The notes under the pieces: model-generated
What the model was told of the DNA's origin: nothing
Seen by the model: only the letters and a program-made list of their open reading frames with translations
Databases searched by the model: none
Program-made: the position numbers and the translations under genes
In this document: positions 52,810 to 62,412 of the stretch, in pieces
Layout of the letters: each line of letters begins with the position of its first letter
How positions within the stretch are numbered: the first letter of the stretch is position 1
NCBI RefSeq assembly: GCF_002838765.1
Contig: NZ_CP025120.1
Span: forward strand, 744,001-808,000
Direction of reading: 5' to 3'
Length of the DNA: 64,000 bases
Source of the DNA: Kangiella profundi
GTDB lineage: Bacteria; Pseudomonadota; Gammaproteobacteria; Enterobacterales; Kangiellaceae

Positions 52810-54537
52810 ATGCAGAAACTCATTCGACAACGCCAGCTCAACCAAGAAGCTCAGCCTCTAACTTCCAGTCCGGTTCTCAACCGAGTGTACGCCTCTCGCG
52901 GAGTTGAAGATCCTGATGAGCTGGATTACAGCTTGACGAAACTTTTGCCATACCATCAATTGAAAGGGATAGACGCTGCGGTGAACCTTTTGTTTGAGGC
53001 TATTCATCAGCAAAGTCGCATTTTGATTGTCGGTGACTTTGATGCTGACGGAGCCACCAGCAGCGCTTTGACTAAATTGGTTTTAACCAGATTTGGTGCG
53101 AAGCATGTGGGCTTCCTGGTGCCAAATAGATTTGAGTTTGGTTATGGCTTGTCACCTGAGTTAGTTGAAGTTGCCAAAGAGTCTTGCCCAGATTTAATTG
53201 TTACTGTGGATAATGGCATATCCAGCATAGCTGGCGTCGAGGCTGCAAAAAAGCATGGAATTAAGGTGTTGGTTACGGACCATCACTTGGCAGGTGAACA
53301 ACTTCCAGAAGCTGATGCGATAGTCAATCCAAACCAGCCAGGCGATTTATTCCCCAGTAAAAATTTGGCGGGTGTTGGCGTAGTCTTTTATGTGTTATTG
53401 GCGCTGAGAGCTCGATTAAGAGAAGAGAACTGGTTCGAAAACCAGTCCATTGAGGAACCAAATTTAGCGCACTATCTGGATATTGTTGCATTAGGAACTG
53501 TTGCCGATGTGGTGCCTCTAGATGCGAATAATCGACTTTTAGTTCACAACGGATTGCGACTGATAAGAGCAGGCCGATGCCGACCGGGTATCAGTGCATT
53601 ATTGCAGTTAGCCAAGCGTCAACTGTCTAAAGTTACAGCTATGGATCTGGGTTTTGCGGTAGGCCCGCGTCTAAATGCAGCTGGTAGGCTTGATGATATG
53701 GCGATTGGTATCGAATGTCTGTTGTCAGAAAATGAAGCTAAGGCCAATGAACTTGCAGAAATTCTGCACAGCCTGAACAGCGACAGGCAGCAGGTTGAGC
53801 AGGAAATGCAGGACGAAGCATTGTCAAAGCTACAGGAAATAGACTGGCATAGTGATGAACGAGCTCACTCGATTTGTTTGTATGAACCACACTGGCATCA
53901 GGGCGTGGTTGGCTTGCTGGCTTCGCGTATCAAAGAGAGAGTGAACAAGCCCTGTATCGTTTTTGCCAATGCTGACGAGACTAGTGTAAAAGGTTCAGCG
54001 CGTTCGGTTAAGGAAGTACACATAAGAGATGCTCTGGCTTTGGTTGATAGTCGTCATCCGCAGTTAATAGAAAAGTTTGGTGGGCATGCAATGGCCGCTG
54101 GACTTTCGCTGGCACTAGATAATTTGGACTCTTTTCAGAAGGCGTTTGAGCAAGCGGTTACTGACCTGTTAAAAGGTAAACCTATCGAGGACGTTATTGA
54201 GACCGACGGTCCATTGAGTACTGAGGAGTTGACTTTAGATACTGCGCAAGAACTCAGTAATGCAGGTCCTTTTGGTCAGGGTTTTCCGGAGCCAGCGTTT
54301 GATGGTGAATTCGAGGTACTGAATCACCGGATTGTTGGAGAGAACCATTTAAAATTAACCTTGAGAAGCTCGGAGCAAGACAATGCCGTGCAGGCTATTG
54401 CCTTTAGAATAGATGTTGAGGAATGGTTAGCGCAGCCTGCCAGCAGAATTCGAGCAGTCTATAAGCCTGATATTAATGATTATTTTAATGTGCCAGAGCT
54501 GCAGCTTTTAATTCAGTATTTTGAACGTCTGGCTTAA
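52810..54537 (+). CDS. recJ: Single-strand-specific 5'-3' exonuclease RecJ
   Basis: Mn2+/Mg2+ DHH-family exonuclease used in RecFOR recombination and mismatch repair. At 575 aa it matches E. coli (577 aa). Motifs are DFDADGATSS (about residues 77-86), VTVDNGISS, VTDHHLAGE, VALGTVADVVPL and GPRLNAAGRLDD; then DHHA1 with GGHAMAAGLS and a C-terminal OB-like region. A 63-base divergent gap separates it from the Mth938 gene. A hairpin overlaps its end. Confidence 0.97.
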   Translation: MQKLIRQRQLNQEAQPLTSSPVLNRVYASRGVEDPDELDYSLTKLLPYHQLKGIDAAVNLLFEAIHQQSRILIVGDFDADGATSSALTKLVLTRFGAKHVGFLVPNRFEFGYGLSPELVEVAKESCPDLIVTVDNGISSIAGVEAAKKHGIKVLVTDHHLAGEQLPEADAIVNPNQPGDLFPSKNLAGVGVVFYVLLALRARLREENWFENQSIEEPNLAHYLDIVALGTVADVVPLDANNRLLVHNGLRLIRAGRCRPGISALLQLAKRQLSKVTAMDLGFAVGPRLNAAGRLDDMAIGIECLLSENEAKANELAEILHSLNSDRQQVEQEMQDEALSKLQEIDWHSDERAHSICLYEPHWHQGVVGLLASRIKERVNKPCIVFANADETSVKGSARSVKEVHIRDALALVDSRHPQLIEKFGGHAMAAGLSLALDNLDSFQKAFEQAVTDLLKGKPIEDVIETDGPLSTEELTLDTAQELSNAGPFGQGFPEPAFDGEFEVLNHRIVGENHLKLTLRSSEQDNAVQAIAFRIDVEEWLAQPASRIRAVYKPDINDYFNVPELQLLIQYFERLA

Positions 54538-54556
54538 ACAGAAAATAAGCCAGACG
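54526..54556. terminator. Hairpin overlapping the recJ stop
   Basis: CGTCTGGCTTA (54526-54536) pairs perfectly with TAAGCCAGACG (54546-54556), 9-base loop. It includes the recJ stop codon and ends ten bases before the converging lipoprotein gene. There is no T run, so the terminator role is uncertain. Confidence 0.45.
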
Positions 54557-54565
54557 CATTAGGGT

Positions 54566-54985
54566 TTACGACTGGCGCTCAGGTATCGCGGCATCGCAGG
54601 CTTCAGGATCGCCTGTCCAATTGGTAGTTACAACACGTCCTTCCTGGTTATATCCTACCTGCACACGGCAATGAACTTCTTCGCGGCCACCAAATAAGGT
54701 TGTGCCTATGCTACCGAAAAAGTTACCACCAAATCCGCCAACACCTACTCGCATAGAGGGCTTGTTCTTAATATCGCGGGTATTCCATTCAGCGTAGGTC
54801 AAGTCATTAACCTGTTGCTCTCCAGTTGGCAGGCCCCAGGTCTGAATTAAGGTTTCAATTTCAGCGCCCTGCCAGGCAGTAAGTTTACTATCGATTTCGG
54901 CCGGTTGTGCAGTACTACAACCTGATAACGATGCGCTCATTATGAGACCGATGAGGCTAAGCTTTATAACGGATTTTTGGATCAT
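54566..54985 (-). CDS. Predicted lipoprotein
   Basis: A 139 aa protein. The signal peptide ends in the lipobox LSGC (Cys23). The mature part has a short helical piece (WQGAEIETLIQTWGLPTGEQ, as in SmpA/OmlA-like and other small envelope lipoproteins), a Gly/Phe-rich stretch (VGVGGFGGNFFGSIGTTLFG) and two further Cys that could pair. Function unknown. The tail-to-tail arrangement with recJ leaves only 28 bases. Confidence 0.75.
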   Translation of the reverse strand: MIQKSVIKLSLIGLIMSASLSGCSTAQPAEIDSKLTAWQGAEIETLIQTWGLPTGEQQVNDLTYAEWNTRDIKNKPSMRVGVGGFGGNFFGSIGTTLFGGREEVHCRVQVGYNQEGRVVTTNWTGDPEACDAAIPERQS

Positions 54986-55176
54986 GACAGCTTCCTGTTT
55001 CTGCTCTTAATGAGTAAGAGTGTTGCAAAAGATGCGTCAACTTGCCAGTAATTGCTCTTAAATTAACCATATATCGTGACACTTTTGTAAATTTTATTGA
55101 GCAAATTCGCAACTTTGCCTTTCCTTCGCTAGAATGGCTACCATAAATTTACGATATTAAAAACAAGAGGATAGCA

Positions 55177-56016
55177 ATGAAATTACCTGTTGATACTGCC
55201 CAGATAACTAGCTTTGCCGAGAATAGCTGGCAAGTGATGATGGATTATGCGCCCAAAGTGATTTCTGCACTTGTGGTTCTGGTCATTGGTCTGATCATTA
55301 TTCGAATGATCGTCAATGGTGTTCGCAAAGCTTTTGAAAAGAAAAAGTTTGATGTCACATTGCAGCGCTTCTTGGTTAGCATGATTAGTATTTTGTTGAA
55401 AGCTGCGCTAGCCATTACCGTAATTGGCATGCTCGGCATACAAATGACAACCTTTGTTGCCATGCTGGGTGCTGCTGGTTTAGCTATCGGTTTGGCTCTT
55501 TCGGGGACATTACAAAACTTCGCCGGTGGAGTCATCCTTCTGATACTACGCCCTTACAGAGTAGGAGACTTTGTTGAAATGCAGGGGCACTCTGGAACCG
55601 TTAAAGAGATTCAGATTTTCAATACTATTATGACCACTCCAGACAACAAAACGATTATTATCCCTAACTCGCCAATCTCTACTGGCTCAATGATTAATTA
55701 CAGTACTCAGCCTAAGCGTCGTGTCGACTTTACCATTGGCATTGGATATGACGATGATATCGATAAAGCACGTGAAGTTATTTTAGGTGTCATCACAAAA
55801 GATGAGCGAGTCCATAAAGACCCTGAGCCATTCATCGCTGTTTCAGCACTGGCCGACAGTTCGGTCAATTTCGTGCTTCGAGTGTGGGCCGACAGTGGCG
55901 ATTACTGGGGGGTATACTTCGAGAATCTGGAAGCCATCAAAAAGGCACTAGATGCCAACAATATCAGCATTCCTTATCCACAAAGGGATGTGCACTTGCA
56001 TACTGTTGAAAAATAA
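55177..56016 (+). CDS. mscS: Small-conductance mechanosensitive channel MscS
   Basis: A 279 aa heptameric channel opened by membrane tension. Two N-terminal helices (about residues 25-48 and 63-85) are followed by the Gly/Ala-rich pore helix AMLGAAGLAIGLALSGTLQN near 95-115. The beta domain (RPYRVGDFVEMQGHSGTVKE, IIIPNSPISTG) and a C-terminal alpha/beta domain complete it. The length matches E. coli MscS (286 aa). AGAGG precedes the start; a TAGAAT (55130-55135) with a TTCGCA 18 bases upstream is a possible promoter. Terminator follows. It is the second MscS-family gene in the window. Confidence 0.95.
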   Translation: MKLPVDTAQITSFAENSWQVMMDYAPKVISALVVLVIGLIIIRMIVNGVRKAFEKKKFDVTLQRFLVSMISILLKAALAITVIGMLGIQMTTFVAMLGAAGLAIGLALSGTLQNFAGGVILLILRPYRVGDFVEMQGHSGTVKEIQIFNTIMTTPDNKTIIIPNSPISTGSMINYSTQPKRRVDFTIGIGYDDDIDKAREVILGVITKDERVHKDPEPFIAVSALADSSVNFVLRVWADSGDYWGVYFENLEAIKKALDANNISIPYPQRDVHLHTVEK

Positions 56017-56036
56017 GCCGTTTTTAGTGATTAATG

Positions 56037-56061
56037 AAGGCACCTTGGGGTGCCTTTTTTT
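56037..56061 (+). terminator. Terminator of mscS
   Basis: AAGGCACC (56037-56044), loop TTGG, GGTGCCTT (56049-56056), then T to 56061. Confidence 0.93.
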
Positions 56062-56190
56062 ATGTGCGAGAAAAATTCAGCACTAAAAGGTAGTGCCAAT
56101 AAAGGCTAGAAACTGTACAATTAGCGCCCAATTTTTAGCAGGTAAGGCTGTTTGGTCTTACTGAATATTAGTATTACGAGTAAGGTGGTT

Positions 56191-57534
56191 ATGCAGGTAC
56201 ATTTGAGTGCGCTAGGGTGTCGATTGAATGAGGCGGAGCTTCAGAACTGGGCAAAATCGTTCCAGCGTTTGGGTTTATCCCTAACTTCTGAAGCTGATGC
56301 TGCAGACCTGATCGTGCTTAATACCTGCGCAGTAACTGCCGAGGCGGCTCGCAAATCTCGTCAGACTGTGCGTCGCTTTCACCGTGCTAATCCTCAGGCT
56401 CGTAAAGTAGTTACCGGTTGCTATGCCTCGCTGGAGCCAGAAGAAGTTGCTCAGATCATGGGTGTTGATCTGGTGGTAGCCAATGAAGATAAAGATGTCT
56501 TAGTTGAACAGGCCAAACAGCTTCTGGATATTCCAGCTATGCCGGAATTTGCTACTGAACCGGGCGAAAGCGCTCTATTTGCCCGTAATCGCGAACGTGC
56601 ATTCATTAAAATTCAGGATGGCTGCCGTTATCGCTGTACCTACTGTATTGTCACGGTCGCGCGTGGAGAAGAGAAAAGCCGTACGATTCAGGATCTGATT
56701 GATGAAATTAACCAGTTACACGCCGAAGGTGTTCAGGAAATCGTATTGGCAGGAGTGCATGTAGGTGGTTATGGTTCAGATATTGATAGTAGCTTGTATA
56801 AACTAGTAGAAACAGTATTGGCGGAAACCGAAATGCCAAGAATTCGCTTTGCTTCCGTAGAGCCATGGGATCTGGGCGAAAACTTCTTTGAGCTATTTGC
56901 TAATCCACGATTAATGCCACACATGCATTTACCTATTCAAAGTGGAGCGGATAGCGTTTTAAGACGCATGTCTCGTCGCTGCAAAACCTCATCCTTTAGC
57001 GAGTTGGTTCATCAGGCAAGAACTCAGGTTCCAGGCTTTAATGTCACTACCGATGTCATTGTTGGCTTCCCCGGTGAAACCGATGAAGAGTTCGAACAAA
57101 CCATGCAATACATCGAAGAAGTAGGTTTTGGTCATATTCACATCTTTACTTATTCAGACCGTGAGGGTACCAAGGCCGCGCGTCTGCCCGGCAAGATTAG
57201 TAAAGAAGTTAAGAAGGAGCGAAGCCATCGTTTGCATGAGTTGGCGGCAAAATTGAAAGCGAAGGAGCTTGAACAGCAGGTGGGTATGACAGTACCAGTG
57301 TTGTGGGAAAGCTCTAACCAGTATACAGAAGATGGTAATCAGCGTTATTTTGGTTACACACCCAACTACCATAAAGTTGCAGTTGAAATTCCAGCTAACC
57401 TCAGCCCTGAGCGCTTAATATTGAATACCCGAATTGATAGTATCGATGCTGAAAATGGTTTCTTGAATGGAGTAATAATTGACGAAGTTCCACAAAGAGA
57501 ATCACCAGTCATTGCTGTAAAAACAATCGGCTAA
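56191..57534 (+). CDS. mtaB: tRNA t6A37 methylthiotransferase, MtaB-type
   Basis: Radical SAM enzyme with two Fe-S clusters. The N-terminal UPF0004 domain (ALGCRLNEAELQ, NTCAVTAEA, VTGCYA) gives three Cys for one cluster. The radical SAM core has CRYRCTYC (C-x3-C-x2-C) near residue 150, and a C-terminal TRAM-like region follows. MtaB converts t6A37 to ms2t6A37 in tRNA, improving lysine decoding. ATG 56191 has AAGGTGG upstream and gives 447 aa; a TTG at 56152 was rejected. E. coli lacks MtaB. MiaB or RimO are less likely from the GCRLNEAE motif. Confidence 0.88.
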   Translation: MQVHLSALGCRLNEAELQNWAKSFQRLGLSLTSEADAADLIVLNTCAVTAEAARKSRQTVRRFHRANPQARKVVTGCYASLEPEEVAQIMGVDLVVANEDKDVLVEQAKQLLDIPAMPEFATEPGESALFARNRERAFIKIQDGCRYRCTYCIVTVARGEEKSRTIQDLIDEINQLHAEGVQEIVLAGVHVGGYGSDIDSSLYKLVETVLAETEMPRIRFASVEPWDLGENFFELFANPRLMPHMHLPIQSGADSVLRRMSRRCKTSSFSELVHQARTQVPGFNVTTDVIVGFPGETDEEFEQTMQYIEEVGFGHIHIFTYSDREGTKAARLPGKISKEVKKERSHRLHELAAKLKAKELEQQVGMTVPVLWESSNQYTEDGNQRYFGYTPNYHKVAVEIPANLSPERLILNTRIDSIDAENGFLNGVIIDEVPQRESPVIAVKTIG

Positions 57535-57550
57535 TATTTTTCAAAAAATA

Positions 57551-57577
57551 AAAAGGGGCTAATTCAGCCCCTTTTTT
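57551..57577. terminator. Bidirectional terminator between mtaB and barA
   Basis: AAAAGGGGCT (57551-57560), loop AATTC, AGCCCCTTTT (57566-57575) and more T. The A and T runs are symmetric, fitting the convergent genes. Confidence 0.93.
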
Positions 57578-57596
57578 AATTGCTACTTCGGACAGC

Positions 57597-60449
57597 TTAG
57601 TTATCAGCTGTTTCCGGTTTTTCAGGTTTCAGGAATCGCTCGGCTTCTTTGTTGATGACTTCAAGTTCTGCTAACAGCTGTTCGTGTAACTCTTCAAGCT
57701 TGTTGTATTGTTGTTTTTTGAGAAGGGTCTCATAAACATTACTGAGGTGCTTTAGCTTTGGTGTGCCGACATAGCAACTGGCACCATGGAGTTTGTGTAC
57801 ATGTTGCAATAATTGATCAAAGTCCTGAGATTGGTAGGCGGCATGAATATTACGACCCGTTTCAAAGTTTGAGTCTACTAGCATTTTCAGCATATCTATG
57901 GCTAGTTGCTCATTATTGTTGGCCAGCTTTAAGCTTAAACTCCAGTCCAGAGATTGATTACGGTTTTCGTCCTCGCTCTCTTGTTCTTGAGTTGGAGTTG
58001 GATTGATATCAGAAGCTGCCTGAGTCCATTTCAATAGCAGGTTAACTAAGGCCTGTTCTGAAACAGGCTTGGTCATGTAGTCATCCATACCGGCTTCTAA
58101 TAGCTGCTCGCGTTCACTCGCCATGGCATGGGCGGTCAAAGCAATGATTGGAGTATTGAGGTTAGTACGATTCGCGCGGATAGTACGAGTGGCTTCCAGT
58201 CCGTCCATTTCCGGCATCTGAATATCCATTAGGATCGCGTCGTAAACTTTGTTTTTACTCAGTGATACTGCCTGCATGCCACTTTCTGCTGCATCAACTT
58301 TGATGTTGAGATCCTGGAGCAGGGTGGTGACCAGACGCAAATTCGCAGGGTTATCATCAACTGCCAGTACATAGAGATCTTTTAATAAACTGGCATCACC
58401 TACCGGTACTTCAGCAGGTTCCTTGCTGGAGTGTATCGAAGGCGTTTTCAATAGCTCGATTAAAGAGTTATAAAGAGCTCGGTGGGTGACCGGCTTGGTC
58501 ATGGCTCGGTTTACACCTATTGAGTGTAAATGCTCAAGGAAATCTGCGTTGCCAGCTGTGGTGAATGTAATGACTGGGCAGTAAAGTTGTGTCTGTGCTT
58601 TGTTACAAATATATTCGAGCTGCTGTTGGCGGCGACGGAAACGTTGGCCGCCGATAATGATTAATTCAATGCTTTTACCGCTTTGACTGTAGAGATCAAT
58701 TTCTGTCATCAAATCATCAATTTTATCAAAGGAGCGGACCAGCATTCCCCATTCCTCAAGAATCTGAGTAATAGACAAGCGAGTTGATGGGTGAGGGTCA
58801 AATACCAGCACCGATTTGTTGGCAAGAAACTCACCAGTTAGACCATCTTCTGGTAAAGCATCAGTTCGTTCGCACTGCAGGGTGAACCAGAAAGTGGAAC
58901 CTTCGCCCTGGGTACTGTTAACGCCAATATTGCCGCCCATTTTCTCGACCAGTGATTTAGATATCACCAGTCCCAGTCCAGTGCCACCGAATTCGCGCTT
59001 GGTCGAGCTGTCGGCCTGGCTAAAGGCTTTAAACAGGTTACGTTGTTGATCCTGTGTCAGACCAATGCCTGAGTCCTTGACCTGAATTTTAAGCTTAAGT
59101 CCCTTTTTGTTTTCTGACTCTACTTCAGCATAAAGCTCAACGCTGCCAGACTTGGTAAACTTGATAGCGTTGTTAACCAGATTGGTAATGATCTGTTTGA
59201 TACGAATTGGATCACCAAGAAGTGCTTTAGGCACATCTGAATAAATTAGTGATACCAGCTCAATACCTTTTTTGTTGGCGTTCGGGCCAAGCATTCGAAA
59301 AATGTCGTCAACACATTCGCGTAAGTCGAATGGATAGCGTTCAAAGGACATCTTGCCCGCCTCGATTTTCGAGTAGTCAAGAATGTCATCAATAATTGAT
59401 AAGAGGCTGGTAGCTGAGCGTTTAATATCAAACAGGAAGTCTTTCTGTTTATTGTTAAGCTCAGTTTTTAACAAGAGTTCGGTAAAGCCAATAACACCGT
59501 TCATCGGGGTACGAATTTCATGGCTCATGTTGGCCAGGAATTCGGTTTTAACTCTACTGGCTTCCAGCGCCTGACGTCTAGCGATATCCAGTTCGAGGTT
59601 GTTAACCTCAAGGGTTTCCAGTGTTTCGCGTAAATCTTCAGTGGCCTGATCAACCGCCAGCTGCATCTCATCCTGATTGTGCTCCATATTTTCAGCCATC
59701 AGGTTGATACCTTCCTGCAGGGTAAGCAGTTCAGCGCTTGCTTCTGATTCAATGCGAGTATCCAAACGGCCATCTTTGATGCGATTAATGCCCTCAACCA
59801 TTTTCTCAATCGGAGTAGTAACACTCATAGACATTCTGCGCGCCAAAAAACCACCAATCAGCAAACCAATCAAGGTAATGAATAGAGTTGTAAGAACGGT
59901 GTTATAGCGGCTGATTGCAGAAAATTCATCAGTCATCATTACCGCGACATAGCCTAGAAGCTGTGCGTTGGCCTGGCTATAGTTCTGCCAGGATTCATAT
60001 GTCTCAGGAAACTTTGAAATGATGGGAGCGTAAAACAATTTGCCCTGTTCGCTTTCAGCGGTTCGGGCAAAACGCATTAAATTATTAGATGAACCAGAGC
60101 GAGCCAGAGAATAAGGATTATCAATGCTCATCACACTGAGAGTCTCTGCGGAGCCAACAGAAGCTAATACGCGGTTGTTCTGATCAAAAATTGCAACAGC
60201 TATTAGGTCCTTGTCATTATCACGTGCAGCTTGCGCCATTTCGGCAAGGTTTTTTTCGTCGAGGGTAATTAGACCATATTCACTTGCTAATGCCAGGTGA
60301 GTTGCAATAGTTTTTCCACGTGCAGTTAGCGAATATTTACTGTCGTTAATATGGTTACTGATGAAGAGGGTTCCCAGTAACAGGGCAACCAAAATGGTTG
60401 GCGTTAACGCCAATGTCATAATACGTTTACTGATTCCCCAATCTTTCAT
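57597..60449 (-). CDS. barA: Hybrid sensor histidine kinase BarA
   Basis: A 950 aa tripartite sensor kinase of the BarA/GacS type, which acts on UvrY/GacA to control CsrA-binding small RNAs. In order: an N-terminal helix, a periplasmic domain, a second helix, HAMP, and HisKA with His310 in MSHEIRTPMNG. The ATPase follows (NLVNNAIKF, DSGIGL, GGTGLGL), then a degenerate receiver without the acceptor Asp (ELIIIGGQ). A complete receiver has Asp742 in LMDIQMPEMDG, and the Hpt domain has His885 in HKLHGAS. It lies back-to-back with a binding-protein gene upstream. The barA/rlmD neighbourhood agrees with E. coli. Confidence 0.95.
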   Translation of the reverse strand: MKDWGISKRIMTLALTPTILVALLLGTLFISNHINDSKYSLTARGKTIATHLALASEYGLITLDEKNLAEMAQAARDNDKDLIAVAIFDQNNRVLASVGSAETLSVMSIDNPYSLARSGSSNNLMRFARTAESEQGKLFYAPIISKFPETYESWQNYSQANAQLLGYVAVMMTDEFSAISRYNTVLTTLFITLIGLLIGGFLARRMSMSVTTPIEKMVEGINRIKDGRLDTRIESEASAELLTLQEGINLMAENMEHNQDEMQLAVDQATEDLRETLETLEVNNLELDIARRQALEASRVKTEFLANMSHEIRTPMNGVIGFTELLLKTELNNKQKDFLFDIKRSATSLLSIIDDILDYSKIEAGKMSFERYPFDLRECVDDIFRMLGPNANKKGIELVSLIYSDVPKALLGDPIRIKQIITNLVNNAIKFTKSGSVELYAEVESENKKGLKLKIQVKDSGIGLTQDQQRNLFKAFSQADSSTKREFGGTGLGLVISKSLVEKMGGNIGVNSTQGEGSTFWFTLQCERTDALPEDGLTGEFLANKSVLVFDPHPSTRLSITQILEEWGMLVRSFDKIDDLMTEIDLYSQSGKSIELIIIGGQRFRRRQQQLEYICNKAQTQLYCPVITFTTAGNADFLEHLHSIGVNRAMTKPVTHRALYNSLIELLKTPSIHSSKEPAEVPVGDASLLKDLYVLAVDDNPANLRLVTTLLQDLNIKVDAAESGMQAVSLSKNKVYDAILMDIQMPEMDGLEATRTIRANRTNLNTPIIALTAHAMASEREQLLEAGMDDYMTKPVSEQALVNLLLKWTQAASDINPTPTQEQESEDENRNQSLDWSLSLKLANNNEQLAIDMLKMLVDSNFETGRNIHAAYQSQDFDQLLQHVHKLHGASCYVGTPKLKHLSNVYETLLKKQQYNKLEELHEQLLAELEVINKEAERFLKPEKPETADN

Positions 60450-61481
60450 CTATTGTTCCATTTCATAATAAACATTTTCTAACATCTCGATCTGACCAAT
60501 TAACTCACCTAAAGTCAATTCTGAAAAACCGAGCAACCTGGCAATTCGGCGGTTTGCATCCAGCACAAACTTGTCGGGGTATTGATACCGCTCTTTTACC
60601 AGCCCATTTTCGATCTGATAGATTAAACCAGCAGTCTGTTCGCCTATTGTATAGGGCTTGCTGAATAATGCCAGCATCGCGCCTCCCTGCAACATGCTGG
60701 GTGAATTGCCGATCACTATCACTCGATGTCGGAAGCTGTTGTAGAGTAACGACTTTCTTGAGCGTCCAGGAGGGTAAATTCGATCAGTATCATGCAGCAT
60801 GATTCGACAACAATTGATCAATTGATTGATAGCATCTTGGGTCTGGAGTCTGGGCTTAACTATCAAGGATTTATAGGGCAAATTAAAAAAACGTGCCATC
60901 GATTCATAACGCCCTTTCATCTGCGAGTTATCCTGGCTGAAAAATGTTGCTGTCTGCGCCTGATAGATATTCAGGCTTTTGATGAGCGCAAAGTATCGTA
61001 GTAAAGGCTGCTCATGAGTGATGGCATAAAAGTCATCATGCGGATTTTGGCGCATGGACTCTATGCTATCGGCAGTATTCATAAGTGCAATAACCGGGCG
61101 CTTGGGCTGCTGCCTCATTATGTGTTCAAGCGCTTCCTGTCCAACGGTGATGATATAGTCTGCTTCTGAGTTATTGATATAGCTGGCCCAGTTGGGTTGT
61201 TTCTGCCAGAACAACAGGTTTTGCTTAAGGCCCAGGTCGTACTTTTCTTCCATGGTTTGTCTTAGTCCAAACAACAGTTCTTGTTCCTGTGGGCTGGAAT
61301 AGGGTCCTAGAACATCCACAGAAATGACCTTGCGACTTGGGTGTTCTGCCACAGCCATGGGTACTGCCAATACAAGGGCGAGTATCAAAGAGGCTATGCT
61401 AATCCATGGCAAAGGTTTCAAGCGGCTATTTCTCCAAGCTTTTTCTGGCAAAGTCGTTATAATGTGGGGCTTTCGTTGCAT
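60450..61481 (-). CDS. Periplasmic ABC-type substrate-binding protein
   Basis: A 343 aa protein with a long signal peptide (hydrophobic core ISIASLILALVLAVPMAVAE, residues 28-47). The two-lobed binding fold is of the ABC_sub_bind type (VISVDVLGPYSSPQEQEL, ADYIITVGQEALEHIM, KRPVIALMNT, TIGEQTAGLIYQIENGL). There is no ABC permease or ATPase nearby. Its stop codon abuts the barA ATG, so it is cotranscribed with the kinase. I infer that it delivers a small-molecule signal to the BarA periplasmic domain rather than to a transporter. Confidence 0.8.
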   Translation of the reverse strand: MQRKPHIITTLPEKAWRNSRLKPLPWISIASLILALVLAVPMAVAEHPSRKVISVDVLGPYSSPQEQELLFGLRQTMEEKYDLGLKQNLLFWQKQPNWASYINNSEADYIITVGQEALEHIMRQQPKRPVIALMNTADSIESMRQNPHDDFYAITHEQPLLRYFALIKSLNIYQAQTATFFSQDNSQMKGRYESMARFFNLPYKSLIVKPRLQTQDAINQLINCCRIMLHDTDRIYPPGRSRKSLLYNSFRHRVIVIGNSPSMLQGGAMLALFSKPYTIGEQTAGLIYQIENGLVKERYQYPDKFVLDANRRIARLLGFSELTLGELIGQIEMLENVYYEMEQ

Positions 61482-61569
61482 AATCTACCTTGCCCTATGG
61501 ATATAGGCAAGTACAGGCCTTTTGCTGAACTCAAAGAAGCCGGGCAAAGGCAAAAATTAGACCAATATT

Positions 61570-62337
61570 ATGAATATATTTGTATTTGATATCGAAACCA
61601 TTCCAGACATAGAAACAGGACGTCTTCTCAATGAGTTTGAGGGCTTGTCCGATGAAGATGTGGTAACCGCGATGGAGCATCTTCGTTATCAGCAGACTGG
61701 CACCACATTTCAGCCTTTGTATCTGCAAAAAGTGGTCGCCATTTCTGCCGTGTTTCGCCACGGCGATAAACTGACCGTCTGGTCATTGGGTGACGAACAG
61801 GCAGATGAGAAAGAGATTATTCAGCGTTTCTTTGATGGCATTGACCGTTTCACGCCAACTATCGTCTCCTGGAATGGCTCAGGCTTTGATTTGCCAGTGC
61901 TGCATTATCGTGCCATGAAGCATAATATTGCCGCTCCTAAATATTGGGATACGGGCGAAATGGATAGTCAGTTCAAGTGGAACAACTACATCAGCCGCTA
62001 CCATAGTCGTCATCTGGACTTAATGGACGTGATTGCCAGTTATAATCCACGCGCCAATGCGCCGCTTGATAAAATTGCCAGCATGTTGGGCTATCCCGGA
62101 AAAATGGGCATGAGTGGTGCTAAAGTCTGGGAAACCTATCATCAGGGCAACCTTAAGGCGATCCGCGATTATTGTGAGACAGATGTATTGAATACCTACC
62201 TGGTGTATCTGCGTTTTGAAGTGATGCGCGGTAATTTAAGTCAGCAGGATCTGGAAGCAGAAGAACAAAAGCTTCGTGACTATCTAAGGAGTGAAAATCA
62301 GCCGCATTTTAATGAATTTCTGGAAGCCTGGGGTTAA
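61570..62337 (+). CDS. DEDDy 3'-5' exonuclease, PolB-proofreading-like
   Basis: A 255 aa nuclease. Exo I DIETIPD at residues 7-13, Exo II SWNGSGFDLPVL near 98 and Exo III YCETDVLNTYLVY near 203 give the four acidic residues and Tyr of DEDDy exonucleases, related to the proofreading domain of B-family polymerases. No polymerase domain is attached. It is probably used in DNA or RNA end trimming; the substrate is unknown. A TATAAT (61458-61463) lies upstream, inside the N-terminus of the divergent binding-protein gene. It is followed after 75 bases by rlmD. Confidence 0.85.
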   Translation: MNIFVFDIETIPDIETGRLLNEFEGLSDEDVVTAMEHLRYQQTGTTFQPLYLQKVVAISAVFRHGDKLTVWSLGDEQADEKEIIQRFFDGIDRFTPTIVSWNGSGFDLPVLHYRAMKHNIAAPKYWDTGEMDSQFKWNNYISRYHSRHLDLMDVIASYNPRANAPLDKIASMLGYPGKMGMSGAKVWETYHQGNLKAIRDYCETDVLNTYLVYLRFEVMRGNLSQQDLEAEEQKLRDYLRSENQPHFNEFLEAWG

Positions 62338-62412
62338 TACTGGCCTTATAGGCCTGAGAGCATCAGGCATCCCTTTTATCGAATTTAATACCTATCAAAT
62401 TGAGAGTTAATC

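Noticed and set aside
56152..56190. TTG start for mtaB
   Set aside because: ATG 56191 has a better ribosome binding site, and the family begins at the MQVHLSALGC-type segment.
61324..61589. Plus-strand ORFs overlapping the binding-protein N-terminus
   Set aside because: They lie on the opposite strand of a well-supported signal peptide and have no recognisable protein content.
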